Origin: Plasmopara viticola
Taxonomy: Eukaryota > Oomycota > Peronosporomycetes > Peronosporales > Peronosporaceae
Assembly (NCBI GenBank): GCA_001695595.3
Contig: MBPM02000161.1
Span: forward strand, 1-64,000
Direction: 5' to 3'
DNA: 64,000 nt
Notes under the pieces: model-generated
The model's database searches: none
What the model saw: only the letters and a program-made list of their open reading frames with translations
What the model was told of the DNA's origin: nothing
Shown here: one piece after another, positions 34,567 through 45,519 of the stretch
How positions within the stretch are numbered: position 1 is the first letter of the stretch
Layout of the letters: each line of letters opens with the position of its first letter
Position numbers and translations under genes: made by a program

Positions 34567-37500
34567 TGCAAGCGTTCGGATACTTTCTCTTCTTTGTCGC
34601 AAACCTTGGCGTCTTAATCAAATAGCAAAGTCTCAAGCCGATGCCTACCGGACTCGAGCTATACCTGACGGTCCAATCGTTGATGTACCTCCTCAGCTTC
34701 CGTGATCTAATCATGTACATTATTTGTCATGGTCAGGATCCAACGATCTTCGGCTTCTTGATCTGTTGAACGCAATCGGGACGAGCTCAATTAAGTGAAA
34801 CAATCAAAAGCTCCGGTACTTGTCTTGAGACACCATATTCGGGATGTTTTACCAACGACCTGATCGTGGCATCAAACGGATCGCTCTCCGCGTTTTTTTC
34901 GTTTGTAGTAGCCTGAAAGACTAAGCTAAGTAAGAGCACGCTTTTCTACGAAATCAGGCACCGGTAAAGGAAAGTATTTGATAATTAATGACTTTTAAAC
35001 TAATCTAGCATGCAGCTGTTCACCCGTGCGGAGCTGCCGAGCAAGTAAAAGGTGTACGTCTGATGTTTACAAATACTTAGACATACAGTATTACCACGCT
35101 TGGAAGGATCAGACGAGTGAGCATTAAAATAGCAACGCCGCCCCAATGTCACGATCTTGAGACTGCGAGGAAGGGCCGAGCTCCCTGGTTAATTTTAGAT
35201 GTATACGGACAATATTATTGAGACATTGGATGAATAAGTTTTGGACAATCAAAGGGCTATGGCTCACCTTTCGGATGCCGATACGCTCAAGTAAATACCA
35301 AGGGCAACTGAATAGTTCATCAAATAAAAGTTCAATACAGATCTAGCAGCTCGAGCGAATAGTGATTAAACAAAACGCGATCTCGACAACTGCCAAGAGC
35401 AAGATTAAAACTGTTATAACCGCGATCCTCTTTAGTAGTTATAGCGACTTCGATAGATAAAATTTTAGAGGTAGAATGGTAAAGCGATCTACCTCAACTT
35501 TTAGAATAATAATGTCTGATCATGCTAGAGTAAAGCAAGTTTAGGAAATGAAGCCCTTCCTTACGAGTCGCACACAGCAGGTAATGCCACGATGACGATC
35601 TACACTCTCAATAAGATCTGACTTAAGCGCCCTCATCGTCTTCTATGAAGCCTCGACACCCAAAAAACGTTTATCGAGCGGGCAAGCTAGGTCACCCGCC
35701 CGTTTCGTTTATCGCGGCTTTGCATTGCGCCGCCAAGTACCAGATTACTTATAGTGTGATGTATTTTACCATGTAAAAAAATTGCAGTTGGAGGAGTAGA
35801 GTAGATGTATACAATGGAAATTTGGAATTCTTAATCTGTGTAAGATGCTGTACGGCACTATCATATAAAAATCGTTTCCTCAAAGTTACATCTTACACCA
35901 TCAACCAAGTCGAAATTTCATTTTTTGCGAATTATTATGCTGTGGAACTGTGTCAGGAGAGAACACACTGGTTGGTGACGACGACTTGTAATGTCTTTGC
36001 TACTAAGAACAGCATTCCATAATTAGTTAATTGAGCTAAGCGATCCACTGTATAGCGTAGCTCCATTTTGAGAATTTCTGCTCACCACAAAACTATAAAG
36101 TAAACTGCTTAAAGAAAGATTGCGTACAGGACCATTTTTTTTTTCAAATACTGGGTGCTGACGATAATAAATAAGTAAGTAGCAAGCCCACAATGGCCTT
36201 GGACCGGTATATAAGTAAGACATGACGATAGGAATTGTATAGTATAAGTTTATGATCCGTATTTGGAGTATCTCACTGTCACCAAATAAACAAGACATTC
36301 TCCTTTTTTTTGCTCTTGAGCATTGTATACAGACCTAGTACTCCTGTTTAAAGTTTAATTGAATAAATTTTGAATCGACACCATCCGAAAAAATATTTTT
36401 TCATTTTTGACGATACAACACAAAACACAATGTCAAAGGCAATAATGGTTGGGCCAGGTAGTGGAGCAACAGAATGAAAAAAAGCAAAACGGGCAGAGAT
36501 ATCGACTCGATCAATGATAGAACTTATAAATGCTGAGTTTAGTAAAGACGCGTACGAGAGCTAGCGTTTACACAGTGGTCACGCTTATGAAGCCGTCAAA
36601 CGTGTCAACAATGCAGCAATGCCTTCGCTGCGATACCAGATGCCCACTTTACACAAAGTACGAATGTACACATGCAATAGTTGTCGATGGGATATATCCA
36701 AAAAAGTGGAGACCGATATTTAATCAAAAAAGAGAGATTGTAGTAAAGTCTTTGGCCATGTAAAGAGAAGCAAGTCGATATAGTTATGTAAAGTAACACG
36801 AGATACAATAATAGACTTCGGGTCTCAAATTTTTCAAGGCAATTTTTCTGGTGGCCGAAATTGGTTTTTGACCACATAGACACCGTATATTACGTAAATA
36901 GAGATTGACACCGACCCGGAGAGAAGCCTGGCTGGACAACTACCTCCGATCAATCATACTTACTGTATGGAACAATCGATCCCGAGAAAATCTAGGGCGT
37001 TATGCGAGGCACAAAGGGTTCAATTGGAGCTACATATCCTAAACATAACGACCAAATCGCAAATACAGCCGTGGCAACCAAATTCCGAACTCGCTGGTAG
37101 TGTTTCTTAAAAGCGTTTCTGACATATAAAGTAGGATGGATCGATTATTTTGAGCCAAATATCAAACCAATTGTTTTTGAGCAAGGAGCTGGGCTGGCGT
37201 AAATTGTATAGCACGATCGCGGACGACTACGAGATTAGTGCGAACATGCTTTTTAGCAAAGCATCTGCAAGAAGGGATCCTCAATGGCAAGCGTGATTCG
37301 ACCACAAAGCTAGTGAAAGTCTATACTAAAGAATCCTGCATCACCATCATACGACTTGGAGGATACGTCATGGAATCCGTCGGACACACCAACAGAAAAT
37401 GTTTGAGATCGCACAACGGCTTGTGAGACGTTTTATGATTTGTAGATTCAAAAAATTGCATACAGCATAGAGGAAAGAAGTTAGTTGCAATGTGCCATAT

Positions 37501-40198
37501 CCTGTTTCTGTCCGGTCTTTCTATAAGAATGCAGAGCTATCTAATTTGTAAATTTGTTGACAGGGTGTGGTGATTTAAATCTATGACACAATTATTCTTT
37601 GGAAAATCACCGAATGGGGAGTGTGTGTTTCTATCTAGAGGAGGGGCATCCAGCATGATCGATGGGTAATTCGATTGCCATTTTTTGTTCCTCCCATAAG
37701 GGCACATTCCAGGGCAGTGAAAGCTGGTAACGATGGCAGGACAAAGAGGTCTTAAGAAAAAGGATCTGCCAATAGAAACCCCTTAGATTTACGTTACAGG
37801 AGCAAAATCATATGCGGAGCTATAAAAGATTAGAAGGAGTACGCTCTACTGTACGCTCTGCATACTCGTTCTAGTCTTCTCAACCTCCGCGCTTGACATT
37901 TGCGGCTATGACCGGACCTGGGTTCTGGTTTGGTACATTGACAGGACACTTACTCTACTTTGGGGGTGACGTTGTCACGTGAAAGACGGCAATAATGTAT
38001 TTAAGTATGCTCGAATTTGAGTAGACCAGACATTAATCCAAGCGATCAAGGGATGAAGCATATTAACACAACAATAGCTCACAGCTCCATGACACAAATT
38101 GAGGTGCCATGGTCAAGCTACATCTGTATGATGTGGAGGTAGCCTTTGTCCAAAAATGCTCGTACATTCAGCATGAAGCATCTTTAAATGTTCTTACATT
38201 CAGCATCAACCATCCGCGAATGAAACGGTGTGTAACACGACTAGAGATTGTATGACAAAAAATATTAGTTTTTTGCACACGTAGAGTAAAAACGTTTTTT
38301 TAGTTTGCCAATAGCGAGACCAATATAAAACCCTTTTCACTACTGGACGGATTGGGTGGACTTCTTAGCTATTTGAGCTTATATTTGTTAGGAGCCACGT
38401 TAGCGTCACTTTTGGGCGATCTGGGATGACATATACTTAGCTTAAATCGGGTAGATAATGACTAAGAGCTAGATTCAAAAGGGGACGAGTCCAAAGATTG
38501 AATAGCGGGTGTGGAATTTGTGGCCACACGAGATCCAACGCGAGTACCCATGGTTAGAATAAAATGATACAAGCGATGAAATATACCTTAAGCGCAGGGA
38601 TTTGCTGAGAAATCACGCGAAAAGGAATACAAGTAGTCCGATTAGAGAGGACGTCCAAGACGAGTGAATCCAGACGAAGCGAAACCTTTCGGGATGCCTT
38701 TGTTAACAACACATCGAGGACAATCTACCCTATAAACTACATTCGCGTTCTGATCAGGCGACACGAATCGCACCTTGGCTCGATTGCCGACTCAGTTGGT
38801 CGATCTTGATAGGGTAGTAGGGCAATCAGAAGCTTTCGCAGATGGGTACGTCGAACCGGCGTGGGTAGTACTACTTAAAGCCTTGGTTGGGTCGTCGCTC
38901 TGACCCGTGGAATTAGAGAAGTAATATTGTCGAAAGAATTTGCGTCGAATTTCATTCTTTAGGGAAGAACTTCGGTATGTAAGCTTTTGAGCAAGAAAGG
39001 CCTCTTGGATCGGAGAGCACCTCGATACGTGTCATCTGCTGATTCCTAAGCCGCGTAACCACAACATAAAAAAGCGCTTCTTCAAATTTTCGAACGACTA
39101 CAAGCTCAAACAACAACCTTTTATCGAATAAACGATAAGTAGTGACGGGGAAAAGAGATCATGTATAGTTTGTACGGATCTATTTTGCACCCTGTGGAGA
39201 ACAGCTGACGCCCGGTCCAAAAAAACTGATCAGGTACATCGACAAGCTTAATTTTTAGATTGCTATTTCGATCCCGAAGTTAAGCTCTGACAGAAAGAGA
39301 GAGCGAAAACTATGGCGGATGTCTTCAGCAAGAACTATAATAATTTTAAAGGTCCTGGTGAGTCATTTTCTTGTGACTACCTCTTCTTCTCGACTCTCGA
39401 TGACAATTCCGATTCCTGTATACCAAAAAAGCGCTCATCACTACATGGCAGAGATGGCTTGACTTGGCGATGGAGATCGGATTATTAATACTTGAACTTG
39501 TTAACGATCCACGCTCCTTCTGTTTGCGATCCTTAAAAACTCGAGCCACAAAACAAAAGACTTGCACTGTATGGATGCCTTCAGACAGCGCGCCAGGCTC
39601 ATAGCTAATCAGAATGACAATACTATGTGGTAGGTAATTTTGGGGTCTAACGTAGACACCCAACACATTCAAGACATAACTGCTTCTCATGGGATGTGGG
39701 AATGATCTGAAGGTCAATTCGTCTAGCCAAATTTGACCTCTGGCTCCCGTACACAAAGCGTCAGATCTCTGTGTTGGCCAAAACATTTCTCGATGCTAAA
39801 TGTTTAGCAAATTGTGTAGACTTATGTCATAAAAAAGTGTTCAAACCTGACTTCGGGATCTTCGCTGTGTCTCGATTCAGTGTTTAAAAATCGTACGTAT
39901 CAATACAAGACAGCATTAAAGTAAAACAATTAGTGAACTACTATGCTAAATAGCACTTGAAGGATATCAAACCGCTTAAATTCTAAAGCTCAAGAGCTAT
40001 ATATTGTCGTAGAAGTTTAACTCTTGGAGTCAGGCAATCTCATGCATATAGCGAACGTCTTCAATAAAAATCACTTAACGCACGGCTATGCAAAAATACC
40101 TGCTCAAAAATTTAGACTAATTCAGTATTTCTACCAATCCGTCTGATTTTGTGGCGAGGCTGTCGGAGCCTCAGAATTAGACACAATTGACCCCCCAC
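34567..40198. other. Gene-poor stretch upstream of QCR2
   Basis: No recognisable gene. Parts (36.9-39.3 kb) have the mixed-frame look of decayed retroelement, but I see no domain motif that would place them. The frame at 39,346-39,786 (-, 146 codons) is the longest here and has no family resemblance. A hairpin-prone GC block lies at ~35,676-35,705. Confidence 0.5.
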
Positions 40199-41542
40199 AT
40201 GCTTCCTGCGACGTCCAACAAGCTTGCAGTCCGCGCGTCGCGCTCCCTATTTACGAAGGCCAGCGCCATGCCTTGCGTAAATTTGACTGAACATTTTCCG
40301 TTGACTCCAAAGACTCAGCCGCAACCTGCATCCGCATCTAATCTCACCATATCCACGGCCTTGTCGGGCCTTAGCTTGGGCTCGGACGACCGCGCCGCCA
40401 CCGTGGCTACTATTGGCGTGCATCTTAACACGGGTGTACGTGACGAGAGCGAGGATGATTCAGGTGTTTCGCAGCTTTTCGCAAAGATGGCCTTTCGCTC
40501 GACGCTGGCACGCTCGGATCTACGCCTTTATCGCGACATTGAGGCTATTGGCGGCGCAGTGAGCTCTCAAGCCGGTCGTGACTTTGTACGCTACAGCATC
40601 AGTGTGCTGCCTAATCATTTAGAAAAAGCTGCAGAAATCTTGGCTGAGACAACGCTTGCTCCAAAGTTTGCCCTTTACGACGTGGACGAGCAAAAAAAGG
40701 TGGTGCAGGCTGAGTTTGAAAAGATTGCCGAGGACGCATCAGCTTCGCTACAAGAAGGTGTGCACGCTGCTGCTTTCTACAGCGACATGACATTGGGCCG
40801 CCCTCTCGTGTCTACTGAGAACATAAGTGCATTAAAGCCCCAGACACTTTGGGCCTACTATAACAAGTACGTCAACACATCTAACGCGGCCCTGGTTAGC
40901 GCTGGTGTGCCTCACAACACTCTGACGGACCTGGCCAACGCATACTTCAGTTCGTTTGCTAAGGGTGCCAAAGCTTCGAGCACCTTAGCTAAGTACGTGG
41001 GAGGTGAGACTCGTGTGAAGAAGGCCGGCAAGCTTACGCACGTCGCTTTGGCTTTTCCAAGTGTGGGCCGTGACTCTGCCGATTTTGGTGCTTCGCACGT
41101 GCTTCGTGCTCTTCTAGGCTTACGGCTTAAAAATAAGAAGGGCTCGGCTTTCTTAAGTAGCTACAGCGACACTGCACTTTTCGGTCTGGCAGGATGCGCC
41201 GCTCCATTTGAAGCCGGCGCTCTTGTAGACTTGTTTGCTTTTGAGCTTAAGAAAACTGCTTCATCTCTAGCTACGAAGGAAGAGCTTAGTGCTGCTAAGG
41301 CCACAGCCGCACTGGAGGCTTTCGAGCTGTACAACACTCAAGCGGGCACTTTGAGTCGTGTGGGACTTATTGCCTCTACTGGATTTGTGTCGAAGTCGCC
41401 ATCGGAGCTTGTAGAAGGTGTCACGGCTGCTAAATTGCAGGAACTGGCTCAGAATGCATTGAAGGCTACACCGTCGGTTGCCGCCATCGGCAAGCTGTCA
41501 ACTGTTCCCCATGTGGATGTCATTGCCAGCAAGCTGCAGTAA
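40199..41542 (+). CDS. Cytochrome bc1 complex core protein 2 (QCR2-type, M16 family)
   Basis: A 447-residue mitochondrial inner-membrane protein that scaffolds respiratory complex III. The first ATG is 40,199 (MLPATSNKLAVRAS); the frame opens 12 bp earlier without an ATG. The basic, Ser/Ala-rich start (~1-25) is a mitochondrial presequence. Residues ~40-240 and ~255-447 are the two M16 halves. At the place of the zinc motif HxxEH (before MAFRST) the sequence reads LFAKM, so no peptidase activity is expected; this fits core protein 2 better than processing peptidase beta. A processing peptidase alpha subunit is the main alternative. No intron. It faces the METTL17-like gene tail to tail, 443 bp apart. 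Confidence 0.88.
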   Translation: MLPATSNKLAVRASRSLFTKASAMPCVNLTEHFPLTPKTQPQPASASNLTISTALSGLSLGSDDRAATVATIGVHLNTGVRDESEDDSGVSQLFAKMAFRSTLARSDLRLYRDIEAIGGAVSSQAGRDFVRYSISVLPNHLEKAAEILAETTLAPKFALYDVDEQKKVVQAEFEKIAEDASASLQEGVHAAAFYSDMTLGRPLVSTENISALKPQTLWAYYNKYVNTSNAALVSAGVPHNTLTDLANAYFSSFAKGAKASSTLAKYVGGETRVKKAGKLTHVALAFPSVGRDSADFGASHVLRALLGLRLKNKKGSAFLSSYSDTALFGLAGCAAPFEAGALVDLFAFELKKTASSLATKEELSAAKATAALEAFELYNTQAGTLSRVGLIASTGFVSKSPSELVEGVTAAKLQELAQNALKATPSVAAIGKLSTVPHVDVIASKLQ

Positions 41543-41985
41543 AAGATCGAAAGTGCCTATGATTGCTGCTTCACAGACATCTTTGCCTGGCCACAAATAA
41601 GCTTATCGTGTTGAGTAATGATTAGCTTAAAAGCGTTGCGTGTGGATGCGGCGCCATGACGCAATTGTCACTTTATAAAAGAAATCAAGGCGGAAACATA
41701 GGCACATACGTGACTGGCTTAGCGCGTAGCCGCGTTATATTCAATACACCAAATTTACATTGACCGTGCTTAACACATTTATCATCGTCTCGCTGACTAA
41801 CGACCACGCGATACGATTGACGCAACCAAAACTCCGCGTGATCGCCAGAGCTCATCGTAACAAGCGTCATCGTCACCGTGGTGCTCTCCGGACTGCGTAT
41901 AGTATGTATGTTATACGGGCCAGTGTGCTGATGGACAGATGTTCAATATGGTTATGCGCGAGGCCGTAGTTACTATTAAACCATT
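41543..41985. other. Convergent intergenic region
   Basis: 3' flanks of QCR2 (+) and the METTL17-like gene (-). No canonical feature recognised. Confidence 0.5.
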
Positions 41986-43472
41986 CTACTTGTTTTCCAA
42001 ATAGCTGGACTCGTCTGCAGGCCACAATGCCCCCCACTGTGCTTTTCGTGACGCGCGATACACTTTGCGAACGGACTTTCCTTTGGTGACATTGCGACGC
42101 TCAAGTTTCCCCTTCATATAAACGAAACGTATGTGAAAGCACGTGAGTAACTAATATATCTCCAGCAATCAAAGCAATAAATTTCCTTACTTCTGGGGTG
42201 CACAGGTCAAGATGCACATGGCGAGTTGCAAGCAGAGGACTTCTCAGCATGCGCGCAAAGAGACTTTTCTTTTTGAAAATTGCATCTTCCTCGCTATTTT
42301 TGCACATTTTTTGCATAACCACATATGAGAACTTGGAGCCCTTTTGACCGTGCCAACGCTTAGTAGTAGCCTCACGAGGGCGATGCACTACAGGCGAGCG
42401 CTGCACAAAATGACACCACGTGCTCCCAGCAGCGGGACACTGTCACAATGACAAGAAACAACATTAGTATTGAGCAATCCAATCCGGAAGATTTAGTGTA
42501 CTTTACCTCGGATTGATGCGGACACGGCGCCACTATATGGACACTTTCTTGTCCGTTCTCATCTTCTGCAACCGAGTCGAGCACAAACTGACGCGCGGAT
42601 CGCACGGCGTGCGATCCCCATGGACTACCGCGGTCAACGAGCACCAGACATCCGTTCTCGCTCAGTAGCTCCCACAAAGCCGAAGTCGTCGCAACACATT
42701 CAAAGTCGTTTGTTATGTCGGAGAGCACGTAGCTCACTGTGATAAGGTCAAACTTATTGCCAGCTTCGATATCCCTTGAGAGATCAGCGATACTACGACG
42801 CACGCTAAGGCCCGGAAAGTCTTTGAGCAACACCTCAGCAGCATCTACCATGGACTGGCTGGGCTCAACCACCCGATACTGGTTAAGTGATTGACCATAA
42901 AACTTCTTGGCTACCCAGGACGCCGTACCAGGGCCTGAGCCAAAGTCCAGCATGGATTTAGGCTTAAAGTCGGGCAGCCGCTTCTGCAGCTCCAAAAATA
43001 CAGCATGCGTGCAAGCATAAGTAGCCTCCATTTCAAAAGACAAAAACGTTAGCGTCTCAGCAGGACCGTAGGCAAAGGATGGGATCTGTTCGCTGCGGTT
43101 CATTGTCCAGCCTACTGGCGTCTTATGCATATTAAGTGGGAACTTGCGCGCGTTTTGACGACCACCCATATGCTTTGGGCGCAGCGTCTCAAGCTGCGAA
43201 TGAGTACGACTGCGTACGACGGAAGTGAGACGTTCCAAAAGCTCCATGGGCATTTCTACTCGCTGCGTCAGGTCATTCCGTGAAATTCGGTCAATGTCCG
43301 CCACAATTGATGGGTTTGGGAATTCGTTTGTGGACGCATGGCTGCTTGCTTTAGCTCGTCGAAATTGTCGAGCGCGGCGACTGGCAGCCGGTGAAGAGAA
43401 ATTAGACGAAAACACTGAGGTTTTGACAGCCGGCACGACGCTTTTACATGCGCGTAGCATCACACGCGACAT
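41986..43472 (-). CDS. METTL17/Rsm22-like mitochondrial ribosome assembly factor (3 exons)
   Basis: Exons (minus strand): 43,472-42,507, 42,439-42,191 and 42,111-41,986; introns of 67 bp (GTAAAG..GACAG) and 79 bp (GTAAGG..GAAG). The joined frame has 446 residues and no stop. The N-terminus is basic with a likely mitochondrial presequence. The methyltransferase-like fold carries motif I LDFGSGPGTA (~175-184). Cysteines 317, 323 and 331 have the C-x5-C-x7-C spacing (APCPHQSE, then CPAAGSTWCHF), with a fourth at 402 (DLCTPEGK, spanning intron 2). These match the four-cysteine Fe-S site known for METTL17. The family acts on small mitoribosomal subunit maturation. The ATG at 43,472 is chosen because the preceding codon is GTG. 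The first intron falls between the first two Fe-S cysteines. Confidence 0.92.
42112..42190 (-). other. Intron 2 of METTL17-like gene
   Basis: 79 bp, GT-AG, phase 0. Splicing gives CTPE-GK and an open frame to TAG at 41,986-41,988. Confidence 0.85.
42440..42506 (-). other. Intron 1 of METTL17-like gene
   Basis: 67 bp, GT-AG. Removing it restores the CPHQSE-CPAAG cysteine motif; reading through would replace the Fe-S region with an unrelated tail. Confidence 0.85.
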
Positions 43473-43664
43473 CACTTTTGTAATTTAATGGTGAAATAGA
43501 GGTTTGCAAAATTGCTCGAAGAAAAACCATGCAGTACATCTTTGAGGGTGTGTAGGGGTACTTTAGCCTGAGCGGACAACTAGTGGATGAGCGGACAGAA
43601 AAACCGGGTTTTCCTTTCTTCTTCATTTCAAATACGAGCGCGGGGATTTGTATTTTTGCCAGGC

Positions 43665-44012
43665 ACAACGTGATACTTTTCGGAAAAGGTTGGGGTGACG
43701 CCCTCCTTCCAAGCGCGGGGGCTAAATGCTCGCGCGCTTCGGGCAGGTGCTCTCGGGCATCTGCAGGTCTCTAACGAGTCTCACCCTCGACGCGACGGTC
43801 TCCAGCACCAGGGCGCCACCTGGGCTCTTACCAGGTCAGAACTACACAAAATAATGGAAGACCCTTACGGCCTCGGTGCTGGCTGCACTGCCCGCCGAAC
43901 GAGACCCGACGTATGCGGACACCACTCTATGCCGTGGACTAGCCAGACTGAGCCTAGCACGTGCATAACTTGGCAACGCGATAACGTAATACAATACAAT
44001 ACAACGTGATAC
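43665..44012 (+). mobile_element. GC-rich SINE-like retroposon, copy B
   Basis: A 324-bp body (43,677-44,000) nearly identical to the element at 23,280-23,606. It is flanked by its own perfect 12-bp duplication acaacgtgatac (43,665-43,676 and 44,001-44,012). The tail is taatacaatacaat, versus taatacattacattacat in copy A. It sits ~190 bp upstream of the METTL17-like start codon. Confidence 0.88.
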
Positions 44013-44739
44013 GGCCAACAACAAGTATGACGACTTTAAAAACCGCTGATGAAAACCGCGTTGTCATGGATGCGCTGAATTTTGAAGAGATTGCGAGTTA
44101 TTATGACCACGGTGACTCTTTCGAGATAGTGTTCAATTTGTGCCTCAGGCAATGATCTCGAGGTCGCGCTCGATGACGGCGACAAGAGCTGCCAACCCGA
44201 GCAAGGAGGCCGGTGTGACATCTGGTCCCAAGTGATCAATGCTGAAGTAAACACCGCTTCCGGCCCTTCGCTCCGTGTGCCACTGGCTTTGGAGGTCGGA
44301 AGATCTTAGACTGGGCGAGTCTGGAAGCAACTGCTTAATAGTGGTATGATTGCAAAAGAAACCAGTATAATCCGCTGTTGACATCAGCCCTCAAGGTCTT
44401 CAGATGCAATACGTGCTTTAAGACATTGCCGTGCTTAGCACTCTACCGGCGCCAATTGCTAGTGGAAGGTTTCGACGACGAATCACAGCTCAACCAGCTG
44501 TGAATGGCTCCTTCGACATGCGCCGAAATTTATCGACCCCTAAAATGCAGCTTTTCCACCAGGCGTGGGCTCGACAGCTCGTTTTGATCTGCGCACAAAA
44601 CTTTAACGCAAATGAAGTAGATCTTTAAGCGCCTCGGATGATCGGATTTAAGCAAAAGAGATTTGCTTAAACCTATTAATCTTGTCTGACTATTCTAGTT
44701 CCGATATAAGAAAACATTCCAGAAACTTTAGCAGATTTC
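44013..44739. other. Unassigned region with short overlapping frames
   Basis: A 79-codon minus frame (44,145-44,384, ending ..ALVAVIERDLEIIA) and a ~42-codon plus frame from ~44,028 (MTTLKTADENRVVMD..) have coding-like composition and overlap at their ends. Neither is recognised. They could be exons of an unrecognised gene or remnants. Confidence 0.3.
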
Positions 44740-45519
44740 TTAGCTACGCGTCGTGAACGAGCCATCTATCTGTCCAAAAAAGGCTTTATCTGCCATACCA
44801 CAAAATAGACCAACCTCCACGACACCAGGCAGCAACTTGAGGCAATCGCACAGCGTCTTCGGGTCACTTATGACGCCAAACTTGATATCAAGTACAAAAT
44901 TGCCGTTGTCCGTGATCACAGGACCAGCCTTGGATTTAGCCATGCGAAGCACGGGCTTGCCATCGTAGTCCTGCTCAATCTTGTTCATAAGCGGCACATA
45001 AGCCATGGGAATGACCTCGATGGGTACGCCTTGCGTCCACTTTTCGCCAAGCCACTTTGACTCCTTACGGTGGTCGGCGACCACTACGAACTTTTTGGCA
45101 GCAAAGGCTACGATCTTTTCCTGCAATTGACAACCACCGCCGCCCTTTATGCAATTAAGCTGCAGATCCACCTCGTCGGCTCCATCGATGGTCACGTCGA
45201 TCACTGGGCTCTCGTCCAAACTAGATATCGGAAGTTCATTTTCAGTAATAAGCTGTTTGGCTTGAAAGGATGTCGGAATGCACTTAATACCGGTAAGCTT
45301 CTTTCCCTTGACGAGCTCTCCAAGGCGCTCGGCGGCGTACACGACGGTTGAGCCACTGCCAACGCCTACCACAAAACCGCTCTTAACGTATTCGTCCACA
45401 GCTTGGCGCGCAGCCTTAACAAAATAGCAGCAATGGGTAAGCGTGTGTCTATAGCTTTACAGCAAAATGGCTGGTCTTACGGTGCGCTTGGACTGCTCCA
45501 GAGGGCTCAGCATATTCAT
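44740..45519 (-). CDS. rpiA: Ribose-5-phosphate isomerase A (2 exons)
   Basis: Interconverts ribose-5-phosphate and ribulose-5-phosphate in the non-oxidative pentose phosphate pathway; cytosolic, as no targeting peptide is evident. Exon 1 is 45,519-45,481 (13 codons, MNMLSPLEQSKRT) and exon 2 is 45,414-44,740, with a 66-bp GT-AG intron. The product has 237 residues, normal for the family. Motifs: phosphate loop GVGSGST (~30-36), DGADEVD (90-96), and KGGGG (103-107) followed by the catalytic-position Glu in QLQEKIV (~112). An out-of-frame ATG lies upstream of the chosen start. An in-frame second ATG at 45,513 is possible. Confidence 0.94.
45415..45480 (-). other. Intron of ribose-5-phosphate isomerase gene
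   Basis: 66 bp, GTAAGA..TTAAG. Splicing joins SKRT to AARQAVDEYV, the usual RpiA N-terminal helix. Confidence 0.85.

Noticed and set aside
38600..39320. Decayed retroelement coding region
   Set aside because: Mixed-frame protein-like stretches but no domain motif that I can name from the sequence.
42372..42506. Unspliced C-terminus of the METTL17-like protein
   Set aside because: The read-through tail after the GAG codon is intronic; splicing restores the cysteine motif and an open frame.
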